A stretch of 64,000 nucleotides of DNA from Pelagihabitans pacificus (GTDB taxonomy: Bacteria; Bacteroidota; Bacteroidia; Flavobacteriales; Flavobacteriaceae), in contig NZ_VIKU02000003.1 of assembly GCF_009371985.2 (NCBI RefSeq), forward strand, positions 1-64,000. The letters are read 5' to 3'. The notes under the pieces are model-generated. The model saw nothing but the letters and a program-made list of their open reading frames with translations. It was not told the DNA's origin and made no database searches. Below, piece after piece: positions 36,778-43,970 of this stretch (within the stretch, counting starts at the first letter, position 1; every line of letters begins with the position of its first letter). Position numbers and translations under genes: made by a program.

Positions 36778-38550
36778 ATGAATAAGAAAAATGTAATCCT
36801 CGCCTTATTAGCAGCTGCATCGTTTGTTACCGTTCGGGCACAATATGTCATTCGGAGCGAGAGCGAATTGGAATCCCTCAAAAAACTTCCGCTGGAGAAG
36901 ATGTACCTCCATACAAATACCGCCCTTCTTTTTCCAGGGGAGTACCTTTACTATAGCCTCTACAATATCAATGCGGCGACCAATAAGTTGAGCAGCATTA
37001 GCCGAATGGGGTACGTAGAATTGGTAGGCGAGGATTTGCAGACCGTTTTCAAACAAAAAGTTCGGCTTAAAGGCGGTAGGGGGCAAGGAGATTTCTTTAT
37101 TCCCGTTTCGGTACCCTCCGGTAACTATAAGTTGATCGGGTATACACAATGGATGAAAAATGCAGGACTTGATCAGGTATTCCAACAAGATATCGCCATT
37201 GTTAATCCATATCGAACGGATCAGCAACGTGTCTTGACCGGAGAGGCAGTCGATTCGATATCCACTTCAGAAGAAACCAGCCTGGGCGAAGATCGTTCCA
37301 TTCTTTTGCTGACCGACCGGGATGCCTATGGAAAAAGGGAAATGGTTAGCTTGACGCCTAGAAATTTCCGTGGTCCCTTGGGATATGGTGATTACTCCAT
37401 CAGCGTGCGTCGTAAGGGTTCCTTGAACGCGAAAAACGCCATGAGAGCACGGGAATTTGGAACAAAGTACTTACAGGTAACGAAAACGTTGCCGAAAACC
37501 GTCAACGATTCCATCTTTTTGCCGGAACAGCGGGGGGAACTATTTTTTGGTACGGTAGTAGATTCCAACAATCAGCCTGTGCAGGACGAGACCGTCATAC
37601 TATCCATACCCGGTGATGACTTTCAGCTAAAATCGGCAGTCACCGATCGAAACGGGAATTTTTATGCTTACATCTATAAACCTTACGATGCATCGAAACT
37701 CCTGGCCCAAACCCTGGACGGAGGTCGTGAAGACCAGCGTATAATCCTCAAAAGGAAGCCTTCCATGAACTATGAAGGCTTGCAATTTGGCGATTTCACC
37801 ATTGACCGAAAGGATGAAAAAGCCATTCTAGACCGTAGCGTTTACAACCAAATCGAGAATGCGTACTACAGCGTGAAGCCCGACTCTATATTGGCGATCA
37901 ACGAAAAAGATCCTTACGATGGCGGAACCCCGGACGTCATCTATTTGGATGAGTATACCCGCTTTCCCACCCTGAGGGAGACCTTGATCGAAGTGGTGCC
38001 CAACTTATGGGTGCGAAAGTTGGATGATGGTTCTTATAGCTTCTGGGTACGGGAAGAGCAAGAACGTTATGAGAAAGACTTCGAATCAGATCCACCACTG
38101 GTGTTGGTCGATGGTATCTTCGTTCCCAATCATAATAGTTTGTTGGAGTTCAATGCGCGTTTGATCGAAAAAATAAGTATCCTAAGAGATCCGTTGGTCC
38201 TTGGGTCTAAAAAATATCTGGGCATGGTCGTTATCGAAACCTATGAGGGCGATTATCTGGAGCGCATGGGAACCTCGAAAATGGCGCAATATGACTTAAA
38301 TTTACCGGCTTTGGAGAAGAATTATTTTTTTCAGTCCTATGCCCCGGAAACGAGTGGGGAATACCAGCGAATTCCGGATTTTAGATATCAGTTGTTTTGG
38401 ATGCCCCAGTTCGAAATCGGCAAGGATACGGCTGAACAGTCGTTCGAGTTTTATACCTCTGACGTGCCCGGGGAATATGAGATCGTCTTGGAAGGATTCA
38501 CTACCTATGGCAAACCGATTTCTACCCTAACGACGATAACTGTCGACTAA
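36778..38550 (+). CDS. Periplasmic MG2-like protein with a plug-like C-terminal domain
   Basis: 590 residues; not a named family that I can assign with certainty. Signal peptide MNKKNVILALLAAASFVTVRA. Residues about 35-130 resemble a macroglobulin MG2 domain (EKMYLHTNTALLFPGEYLYY, SGNYKLIGYTQWM). Residues about 255-310 look like a carboxypeptidase-regulatory beta sandwich (FFGTVVDSNNQPVQDETVIL, VTDRNGNFYAYIY). Residues about 440-490 resemble a TonB plug (PPLVLVDGIFVPN, ISILRDPLVLG, GMVVIETYEG). Similar proteins occur beside TonB receptors in Bacteroidota. As the last gene of the DUF4249 cluster it may bridge receptor and lipoproteins; this is inference. Confidence 0.75.
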   Translation: MNKKNVILALLAAASFVTVRAQYVIRSESELESLKKLPLEKMYLHTNTALLFPGEYLYYSLYNINAATNKLSSISRMGYVELVGEDLQTVFKQKVRLKGGRGQGDFFIPVSVPSGNYKLIGYTQWMKNAGLDQVFQQDIAIVNPYRTDQQRVLTGEAVDSISTSEETSLGEDRSILLLTDRDAYGKREMVSLTPRNFRGPLGYGDYSISVRRKGSLNAKNAMRAREFGTKYLQVTKTLPKTVNDSIFLPEQRGELFFGTVVDSNNQPVQDETVILSIPGDDFQLKSAVTDRNGNFYAYIYKPYDASKLLAQTLDGGREDQRIILKRKPSMNYEGLQFGDFTIDRKDEKAILDRSVYNQIENAYYSVKPDSILAINEKDPYDGGTPDVIYLDEYTRFPTLRETLIEVVPNLWVRKLDDGSYSFWVREEQERYEKDFESDPPLVLVDGIFVPNHNSLLEFNARLIEKISILRDPLVLGSKKYLGMVVIETYEGDYLERMGTSKMAQYDLNLPALEKNYFFQSYAPETSGEYQRIPDFRYQLFWMPQFEIGKDTAEQSFEFYTSDVPGEYEIVLEGFTTYGKPISTLTTITVD

Positions 38551-38624
38551 TCTTACAATAAAATACGTCGAATTATTTTTCCTATAGGAGTAAAAAGGAC
38601 TACATTTAGTGGTAAATACCAGCC

Positions 38625-40160
38625 ATGCTTACAAAAGTTTTTGGAAGTGCGGTATTCGGTGTCGAAGCAACCACCATTACCGTTGAAGTGAATGTAGATA
38701 TCGGGGTAGGGTACCATCTAGTAGGCCTTCCGGACAATGCCATCAAGGAAAGTAATTACCGCATCGCGGCTGCCTTAAAGAATAATGGGTATAAGATTCC
38801 CGGAAAGAAAATCACCCTAAACTTAGCCCCGGCCGATTTACGCAAGGAAGGTTCCGCCTATGATCTTACCCTGGCGATGGGCATTTTAACAGCCTCGGAT
38901 CAAATTAGGGCCGAACACCTCGAACAATTCATCATCATGGGCGAGCTTTCGTTGGATGGAAGCCTTCAACCCATAAAAGGGGCCCTCCCAATTGCGATTA
39001 AGGCAAAGGAAGAGGGTTTCAAAGGTTTTATACTTCCCAATGATAATGCGAAGGAAGCGGCCATCGTAGACGGACTCGAAGTGTACGGCGTCGACAATAT
39101 TGCCGAGGTGATTGCTTATTTCGACAAGAACGAGCCTCTCGAACGCACTGTGGTCGACATTCAAGAGGAATTCTACAAAAATTTGGACTTTCCGGAGTTC
39201 GATTTTTCCGATGTCAAGGGGCAGGAAAGCATCAAACGCTGTATGGAAATTGCGGCGGCAGGCGGGCATAATATTATTTTAATTGGTCCGCCCGGGGCCG
39301 GAAAGACCATGCTGGCCAAACGATTGCCCTCTATCTTGCCGCCCATGACGATGAGCGAGGCCTTGGAGACCACCAAAATACATAGCGTGGTAGGTAAAAT
39401 CAAGAATATGGGTTTAATGAGCCAACGTCCGTTTCGGAGCCCTCACCATACCATTAGTGATGTGGCACTGGTCGGGGGAGGTGCTTACCCGCAACCGGGC
39501 GAGATTTCCCTGTCGCATAACGGGGTTTTGTTTTTGGACGAGTTACCAGAATTCAAAAGAGGGGTACTGGAAGTCATGCGCCAACCCTTGGAAGACCGGG
39601 AGGTCACTATTTCGAGGGCGAGGTTCACGGTAACCTACCCCAGCAGTTTTATGTTGGTCGCCAGTATGAATCCCAGTCCCGGCGGGTATTTCAACGACCC
39701 CGATGCCCCCGTAACCTCTTCTCCGGCCGAGATGCAGCGCTATTTGAGCAAGATTTCGGGACCACTTTTAGACCGTATCGACATTCACATCGAAGTAACG
39801 CCCGTACCTTTTGAAAAATTATCGGAAGACCGAAAAGGGGAGGGGAGTGTTGAAATTCGGAAAAGAGTAACCAGCGCCCGGGAAATCCAATCACGACGTT
39901 TTGAGGGCTTGGAGAATGTACACTATAACGCTCAAATGAATACGAAGCAGATCCGGGAGTTCTGCCAATTGGACAAGGCATCCAAGACTATGCTTAAAAA
40001 TGCCATGGAACGCCTGAACCTTTCGGCCCGCGCCTACGACCGCATCCTCAAAGTGGCACGGACTATTGCCGACCTCGAACGTTCGGAAGCCGTACACGGG
40101 AATCACATTGGGGAGGCCATTCAGTATCGGTCGTTAGACAGAGAGGGATGGTTGGGGTAG
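38625..40160 (+). CDS. comM: YifB/ComM family Mg-chelatase-like AAA+ ATPase
   Basis: 511 residues, standard length. The N-terminal ChlI-fold/Lon-like domain (VGLPDNAIKESNYRIAAALK, MGELSLDGSLQPIKGALP) precedes Walker A GPPGAGKTML and the Mg-chelatase core (RSPHHTISDVALVGGGAYPQ, PGEISLSHNGVLFLDELPEF, LVASMNPSPGGYF). A C-terminal helical domain has LSARAYDRILKVARTIADL. ComM hexamers drive branch migration during natural transformation. Monocistronic, 75 bases after the MG2-like gene and probably separate. Confidence 0.95.
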   Translation: MLTKVFGSAVFGVEATTITVEVNVDIGVGYHLVGLPDNAIKESNYRIAAALKNNGYKIPGKKITLNLAPADLRKEGSAYDLTLAMGILTASDQIRAEHLEQFIIMGELSLDGSLQPIKGALPIAIKAKEEGFKGFILPNDNAKEAAIVDGLEVYGVDNIAEVIAYFDKNEPLERTVVDIQEEFYKNLDFPEFDFSDVKGQESIKRCMEIAAAGGHNIILIGPPGAGKTMLAKRLPSILPPMTMSEALETTKIHSVVGKIKNMGLMSQRPFRSPHHTISDVALVGGGAYPQPGEISLSHNGVLFLDELPEFKRGVLEVMRQPLEDREVTISRARFTVTYPSSFMLVASMNPSPGGYFNDPDAPVTSSPAEMQRYLSKISGPLLDRIDIHIEVTPVPFEKLSEDRKGEGSVEIRKRVTSAREIQSRRFEGLENVHYNAQMNTKQIREFCQLDKASKTMLKNAMERLNLSARAYDRILKVARTIADLERSEAVHGNHIGEAIQYRSLDREGWLG

Positions 40161-40414
40161 AAGGGAAGTAGGAAGAACGACAATAGAAAATCGAAGTTTG
40201 AGAGGTGGAAATACAAAATTTATCCTTGACGACGATTAGGAGCGTGCATGTCAACCCTATTTTGTAAGTAAAGTATTCGGGAATAAGCCCAAAATAAAAC
40301 AACTTCATAGCTGCTTAAATCCCATTATTCCTTATTTTAGAGGTGAAAAAGTGACCGTCCACCGGCTACTACAAATTTTCTGGAGTGAACAACTACGACT
40401 AAATATGTATCGAA

Positions 40415-41893
40415 ATGCGCCGCTCTGTAACTGTTTTTGCCATTTATGCTTGGAAAGACAAAGATGCCGTAGGCCGACTAATACATCGTTTAAAGCCTTT
40501 GGGAGGCAAAGTTGACCTGACCATTTGGCAAGAGGATCCCATTTATCCCGAACAAGCATGGGCGCCCCGAATACCCTCCCGCATACAGAAAGCCGAGGTA
40601 TTTCTTTTCTTGTTGAGCAACGCCTTTATGTATTCGGAATTCATTAATCAAAACGAATTCAAAGCGATCATCGATCGGTATAAGGAGGGGTCCGCAACGG
40701 TAATCCCCGTGCTTCTCGAGGAGTGTCCCTGGAATACCGATTTTAAATCGGATGACTACGATTTTAATTTTAACGAATTACAGGTTTTACCAGAGGAAAG
40801 GAAACCTATCAAGAGTTGGGGTTCCGAGGAGGAAGCCTATGTGAATATCGCATCCCATTTAGAACGGACCATACTTTCATTTAGTGGGGTAGCGGACCCC
40901 GAGCCATCCAACCAAGACCAGAAAGAGCATATCGAGGATGATTTCACGGCGGATCGGTTGGCGATCCCATTTTCTGAAGAAGAAGCCGAAGCCAAGCGCA
41001 TCGCAGGCGAGGAGCAAAGATCACAGGAGGAGGTTGAGACCGCGAGAAGGGCCAAGGAGCGGAAACGATTGAAGGAAGAAGCGGAATCCAAAAGAAAGAA
41101 CGAGGAGGAAAAGAGGCGTCGTATAGAAGCGGAGAATTTGGAAAAGATCGAGAAAGAGAATCGACTAAGGGATGAGGCAGAGGCGAAGCGAAAGGCCGAA
41201 GAGGCAAGACAAAGCCATGAAAGTGCAACTAAAAAAGGAGTAAAGCAAGAATATCGTCACAGCGATAAGGAGGCAATTCATGCACCATTTGCTGATGGGA
41301 ATACAGCAAAAATTAAAAAATCCCGGAAGAAAACGAACATAAAAAAAGGAGTTTTCGCAGTATTATTTATAGCATTGGTCGCGTTGACGGCACTATTCTT
41401 TTTTTCACTGTTCAATACAGGTCCGGAATTAAAATCAAGTCCATTGCCCGTAAACGACAGTTTGGCCGTACCCAACGACAGAAAACCCAAAATCGATTTA
41501 CCGGAAGAGAAAGCACCTATTTTGAAATTGGCCATAGGGGATACCTATGGGGGAGGTATTGTTTTTTCATTTGATGAGGCCTCGGCTACCGGCAAAATAG
41601 CCCATTTAAATGATGCGGGACCTATGCCTTGGAAGAATGCCATGAATATCCATGAGCAATTGGGTCAGGGGTGGCGGCTACCTACTTTTGATGAATTGCG
41701 ATTGATGTACCGGACGATTGGTCAAGGTGCCGACAACAGCGGTCAGTTTGCCGATGCGCTGTATTGGAGCGCCACTCCCTACGAAACCTATCAAGCCCGG
41801 CTATTACGGTTTCGCGACGGTAATACATCCTATCATTACAACAAGGAGGTGGAACATCGGAAATTTTTGGTTCGGGCCATAAAGGATTTTTAG
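40415..41893 (+). CDS. Membrane-spanning TIR-domain protein with periplasmic DUF1566-like domain
   Basis: 492 residues. The TIR_2-type domain spans about 4-155: VFAIYAWKDKDAVGRL, the WQEDPIYPEQAW loop, VFLFLLSNAFMYSEF, and VIPVLLEECPW. Glu81 in INQNEF aligns with the NADase catalytic Glu of TIR enzymes. Residues 188-270 form a charged coiled coil rich in EEAEAKRK-type repeats. KKSRKK just before a single TM helix (312-333) predicts N-in topology. The outer part about 373-492 matches DUF1566/Lcl_C (YGGGIVFSFD, GWRLPTFDELRLMY, YWSATPY). The layout resembles a receptor: outside sensor, inside TIR. No companion effector is adjacent. Confidence 0.88.
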   Translation: MRRSVTVFAIYAWKDKDAVGRLIHRLKPLGGKVDLTIWQEDPIYPEQAWAPRIPSRIQKAEVFLFLLSNAFMYSEFINQNEFKAIIDRYKEGSATVIPVLLEECPWNTDFKSDDYDFNFNELQVLPEERKPIKSWGSEEEAYVNIASHLERTILSFSGVADPEPSNQDQKEHIEDDFTADRLAIPFSEEEAEAKRIAGEEQRSQEEVETARRAKERKRLKEEAESKRKNEEEKRRRIEAENLEKIEKENRLRDEAEAKRKAEEARQSHESATKKGVKQEYRHSDKEAIHAPFADGNTAKIKKSRKKTNIKKGVFAVLFIALVALTALFFFSLFNTGPELKSSPLPVNDSLAVPNDRKPKIDLPEEKAPILKLAIGDTYGGGIVFSFDEASATGKIAHLNDAGPMPWKNAMNIHEQLGQGWRLPTFDELRLMYRTIGQGADNSGQFADALYWSATPYETYQARLLRFRDGNTSYHYNKEVEHRKFLVRAIKDF

Positions 41894-41950
41894 CCATAAT
41901 TCCGTAAGGTTGTGCTTTTGGCATTTTTGGTGTGGATTACCGTACATAGA

Positions 41951-42391
41951 TTACACTTTCTCGACCAATCGCTTAAAATTCCCCATTACTTTAGGGAGTA
42001 CTTTTTTAAATCCACCACCCAAAAGAAGGCCATATAGTCTTTTTAAAGGCCCGGTAAACCGAATGTCGTCGGTGAAATAGGTCATTAGTTCCTTCGATTC
42101 CAGGGTCCGGCGAATGACCAGATGGCCAAGCGGCATCTCGGTGTTAAATGCGTAGGATTGAAAGGGCACCAATTCTGAGATGAAAAAGTCGAGTTCCGGC
42201 CCTTTTTTTGGAGTCAGTTTTCCTTTTGTGCCGAGCTCAAAATCACCTAACAGTTTAGCGGATTTCAGCTCGGTATCCCAGTTCGTCCATTTTGTGACAT
42301 CGGTGAGATACTCCCATGTTTTTTCCAGGGAGCTATCTATTTCGATCGTATAACTGAAGTGGTGCTTGGTCTGTTGAAGGTTTTTTGACAT
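41951..42391 (-). CDS. SRPBCC superfamily protein (polyketide cyclase/START-like)
   Basis: 146 residues with a helix-grip fold: SYTIEIDSSLEKTWEYLTDV and WTNWDTELKSAKLLGDF at the front, then LTPKKGPELDFFISEL, and a C-terminal amphipathic helix (VLPKVMGNFKRLVEKV). Such proteins bind hydrophobic ligands in a cavity in the cytosol. Ligand is unknown. It stands between a convergent TIR gene and the response regulator on its own strand. Confidence 0.8.
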   Translation of the reverse strand: MSKNLQQTKHHFSYTIEIDSSLEKTWEYLTDVTKWTNWDTELKSAKLLGDFELGTKGKLTPKKGPELDFFISELVPFQSYAFNTEMPLGHLVIRRTLESKELMTYFTDDIRFTGPLKRLYGLLLGGGFKKVLPKVMGNFKRLVEKV

Positions 42392-42485
42392 GGTTCAATT
42401 TTTACCAAATTTCGATACTTCTAACCAAGTATCGGTTACCTTATGGTAAATTCACCACTTCAGCTTTTTGAATCACCTTTAAAAG

Positions 42486-43124
42486 TCATCCAACCTTGGA
42501 ATACTCCAGCTCCCGCAACTTGTTCAATGCTTCGGATTTCGAGTTTACATCGAGCTTCAAATAAATATTTTGTATATGAAAATTGACCGCACTGGCCGTT
42601 ACAAAAAGCTTTTCCGCAATGGTTTTATAAGTGGCGCCTTGTGACAGGTATTCAATCACCTGATTTTCCCTCTCGGAAAGAAAGTCATACGATTTTCGCT
42701 GGAACATCGAGATAACCTTCTTGGCGATGTCATTGCTAATGGTGGCGCCCTCGCATTTGATAGAGTCCAGCGCATTGTAAAGGGTCCGCTCATCCACTGG
42801 TTTGGTCAAATAGCCATTGGCACTCTTTTTAAAAGCGGTCTTGACAAGCTCAAAATCGTTTTGGGCACTCAGCATAATGATTTTCACATGCGGGTCTTTG
42901 TTTCTCAAATGCTCGATGCCTTCAATACCGCATTCGTCCTGTAGTGCGACTTCCGAAAAAATGATATCGGGGGCTACTTTCTCGAAATCGGTTAAAGCCT
43001 CCTTTATCGATACGTAGATGCCGGTCAATACATATTCCAAATACATATCAAAATAGGTTCGGTAAGCTTGGTGCAATGATCGATCATTATCGATGACTAT
43101 AATCCTTAGGGTATTCGTAATCAT
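42486..43124 (-). CDS. LuxR/NarL-type response regulator with Glu at the phosphorylation site
   Basis: 212 residues from ATG at 43124; the frame extends 29 residues upstream without family similarity. The receiver covers about 6-120: acidic pair Asp12/Asp14 (IVIDND), Ser86 (IIMLSAQ) and Lys108 (GYLTKPV) are present, but the phospho-accepting position in PDIIFSEVALQDECG is Glu58 instead of Asp. A LuxR HTH follows (LSERENQVIEYLSQGATYKT, ASAVNFHIQNIYLKL). Glu can mimic phosphoaspartate, so constitutive or non-kinase control is plausible. No kinase gene is adjacent. Confidence 0.88.
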   Translation of the reverse strand: MITNTLRIIVIDNDRSLHQAYRTYFDMYLEYVLTGIYVSIKEALTDFEKVAPDIIFSEVALQDECGIEGIEHLRNKDPHVKIIMLSAQNDFELVKTAFKKSANGYLTKPVDERTLYNALDSIKCEGATISNDIAKKVISMFQRKSYDFLSERENQVIEYLSQGATYKTIAEKLFVTASAVNFHIQNIYLKLDVNSKSEALNKLRELEYSKVG

Positions 43125-43426
43125 GCTACTTGGTTTTGCCGCATGACCGTAAGCTGCCGTTGGCAGGCCGGAACATGCGATAGTGGGTTTGGTGAACTTT
43201 GGGCGATACAAGATTGCTTGGGTAACAACTTGTTAACACTAAGACGCAGGAAGAATTACCCGATTGCCATACGCAATCGTGGGAGGTGTTCCGCTACCGA
43301 AAAGACATGGGTTGGGCCCTAGCACTAGGAATTCTTGGGTTCCTGATACCAGCGACTATTCCGTCGGTACAGTTTCTATTCTATGTTACGCTTAATGGGG
43401 TCTCTTTACTCTGAGCGCTTCCAAGG

Positions 43427-43564
43427 CTATTGCTCAAAGTAGGCATGCGGATTGCATCTAAGCACCAAACTCTTTTCGGTGAAGGCAGAAATTCCAAGGT
43501 TGGATGCGGAATTTTTGCAGGTGCTGTTTTCTTGGATTTGTTGTAAGTAAGTATACGTTTTCAT
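43427..43564 (-). CDS. Possible 45-residue small protein
   Basis: An ATG at 43564 opens 45 codons to a TAG, preceded about 55 bases upstream by a TAnnTTTG-type box. The peptide has Cys17 and Cys37, no signal peptide and no recognised family. Codon use is not obviously unlike that of neighbouring genes, but the short length makes it a weak call. Confidence 0.22.
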   Translation of the reverse strand: MKTYTYLQQIQENSTCKNSASNLGISAFTEKSLVLRCNPHAYFEQ

Positions 43565-43616
43565 GTAGTGGGGGGATTTGGGGTTTCACAATTTGGTTAC
43601 ATGCTGTTAGTGATTT

Positions 43617-43624
43617 CAAACATA
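43617..43624 (-). promoter_or_regulatory. Candidate -7 box upstream of the small ORF
   Basis: On the minus strand TATGTTTG matches TAnnTTTG. No TTG is seen at -33. It could serve the small ORF or the response regulator about 500 bases downstream. Confidence 0.35.
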
Positions 43625-43763
43625 GAAAAATTTTAAAGTAGCCTACATTTTGTTGTGGTATTTTCGTTCAACTGCAGTCAATTGTTAAATTTTTGTGTTC
43701 TTCATCGAGGTTTGGAGAAGGGCTATTCATGGGTTTTAAGTATCCACCTGAAAACAAAAACAT

Positions 43764-43794
43764 AAAAAAACCTTCCCGACAGCGCGGAAAGGTT
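43764..43794 (-). terminator. Rho-independent terminator (minus strand)
   Basis: AACCTTCC (43769-43776) pairs with GGAAAGGTT (43786-43794) with one bulged A and a 9-base loop. In minus-strand reading the stem is followed by a run of seven T. It is the second hairpin after the PorP/SprF-like gene. Confidence 0.7.
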
Positions 43795-43805
43795 CTTTCA
43801 AATAG

Positions 43806-43837
43806 AAAATAGCGGGGGCATGTCCCCGCTATTTTTT
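43806..43837 (-). terminator. Strong GC-rich terminator hairpin, probably bidirectional
   Basis: AAAATAGCGGGG (43806-43817) pairs perfectly with CCCCGCTATTTT (43824-43835) over a 6-base loop, with T-runs on both strands. It lies 135 bases after the stop of the PorP/SprF-like gene. Confidence 0.85.
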
Positions 43838-43970
43838 CCCGGCTCCAAGTAAACCGGGACCCACTAACCCAAAATTAAGCTGTCGATATTCTAATTTTTT
43901 TGCTTCAAGGTTCTCCTATTATCTTCTATGTGTAAGAAATGATTTTCTTGCAATAGAAGTCCTTTGGCTT

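Larger units (their letters stand above)
43125..43970. other. Intergenic region of about 850 bp
   Basis: Besides the listed -7 box, possible small ORF and two hairpin terminators, I see no gene, tRNA or long repeat here. The hairpins sit toward the right-hand end, downstream of the PorP/SprF-like gene. The left 300 bases have no recognisable coding signature. Confidence 0.6.

Noticed and set aside
40415-41893. Calling the TIR gene a phage-defence system
   Set aside because: No NLR, STAND, SIR2, cyclase or restriction genes are adjacent, so only a receptor-like architecture is supported.
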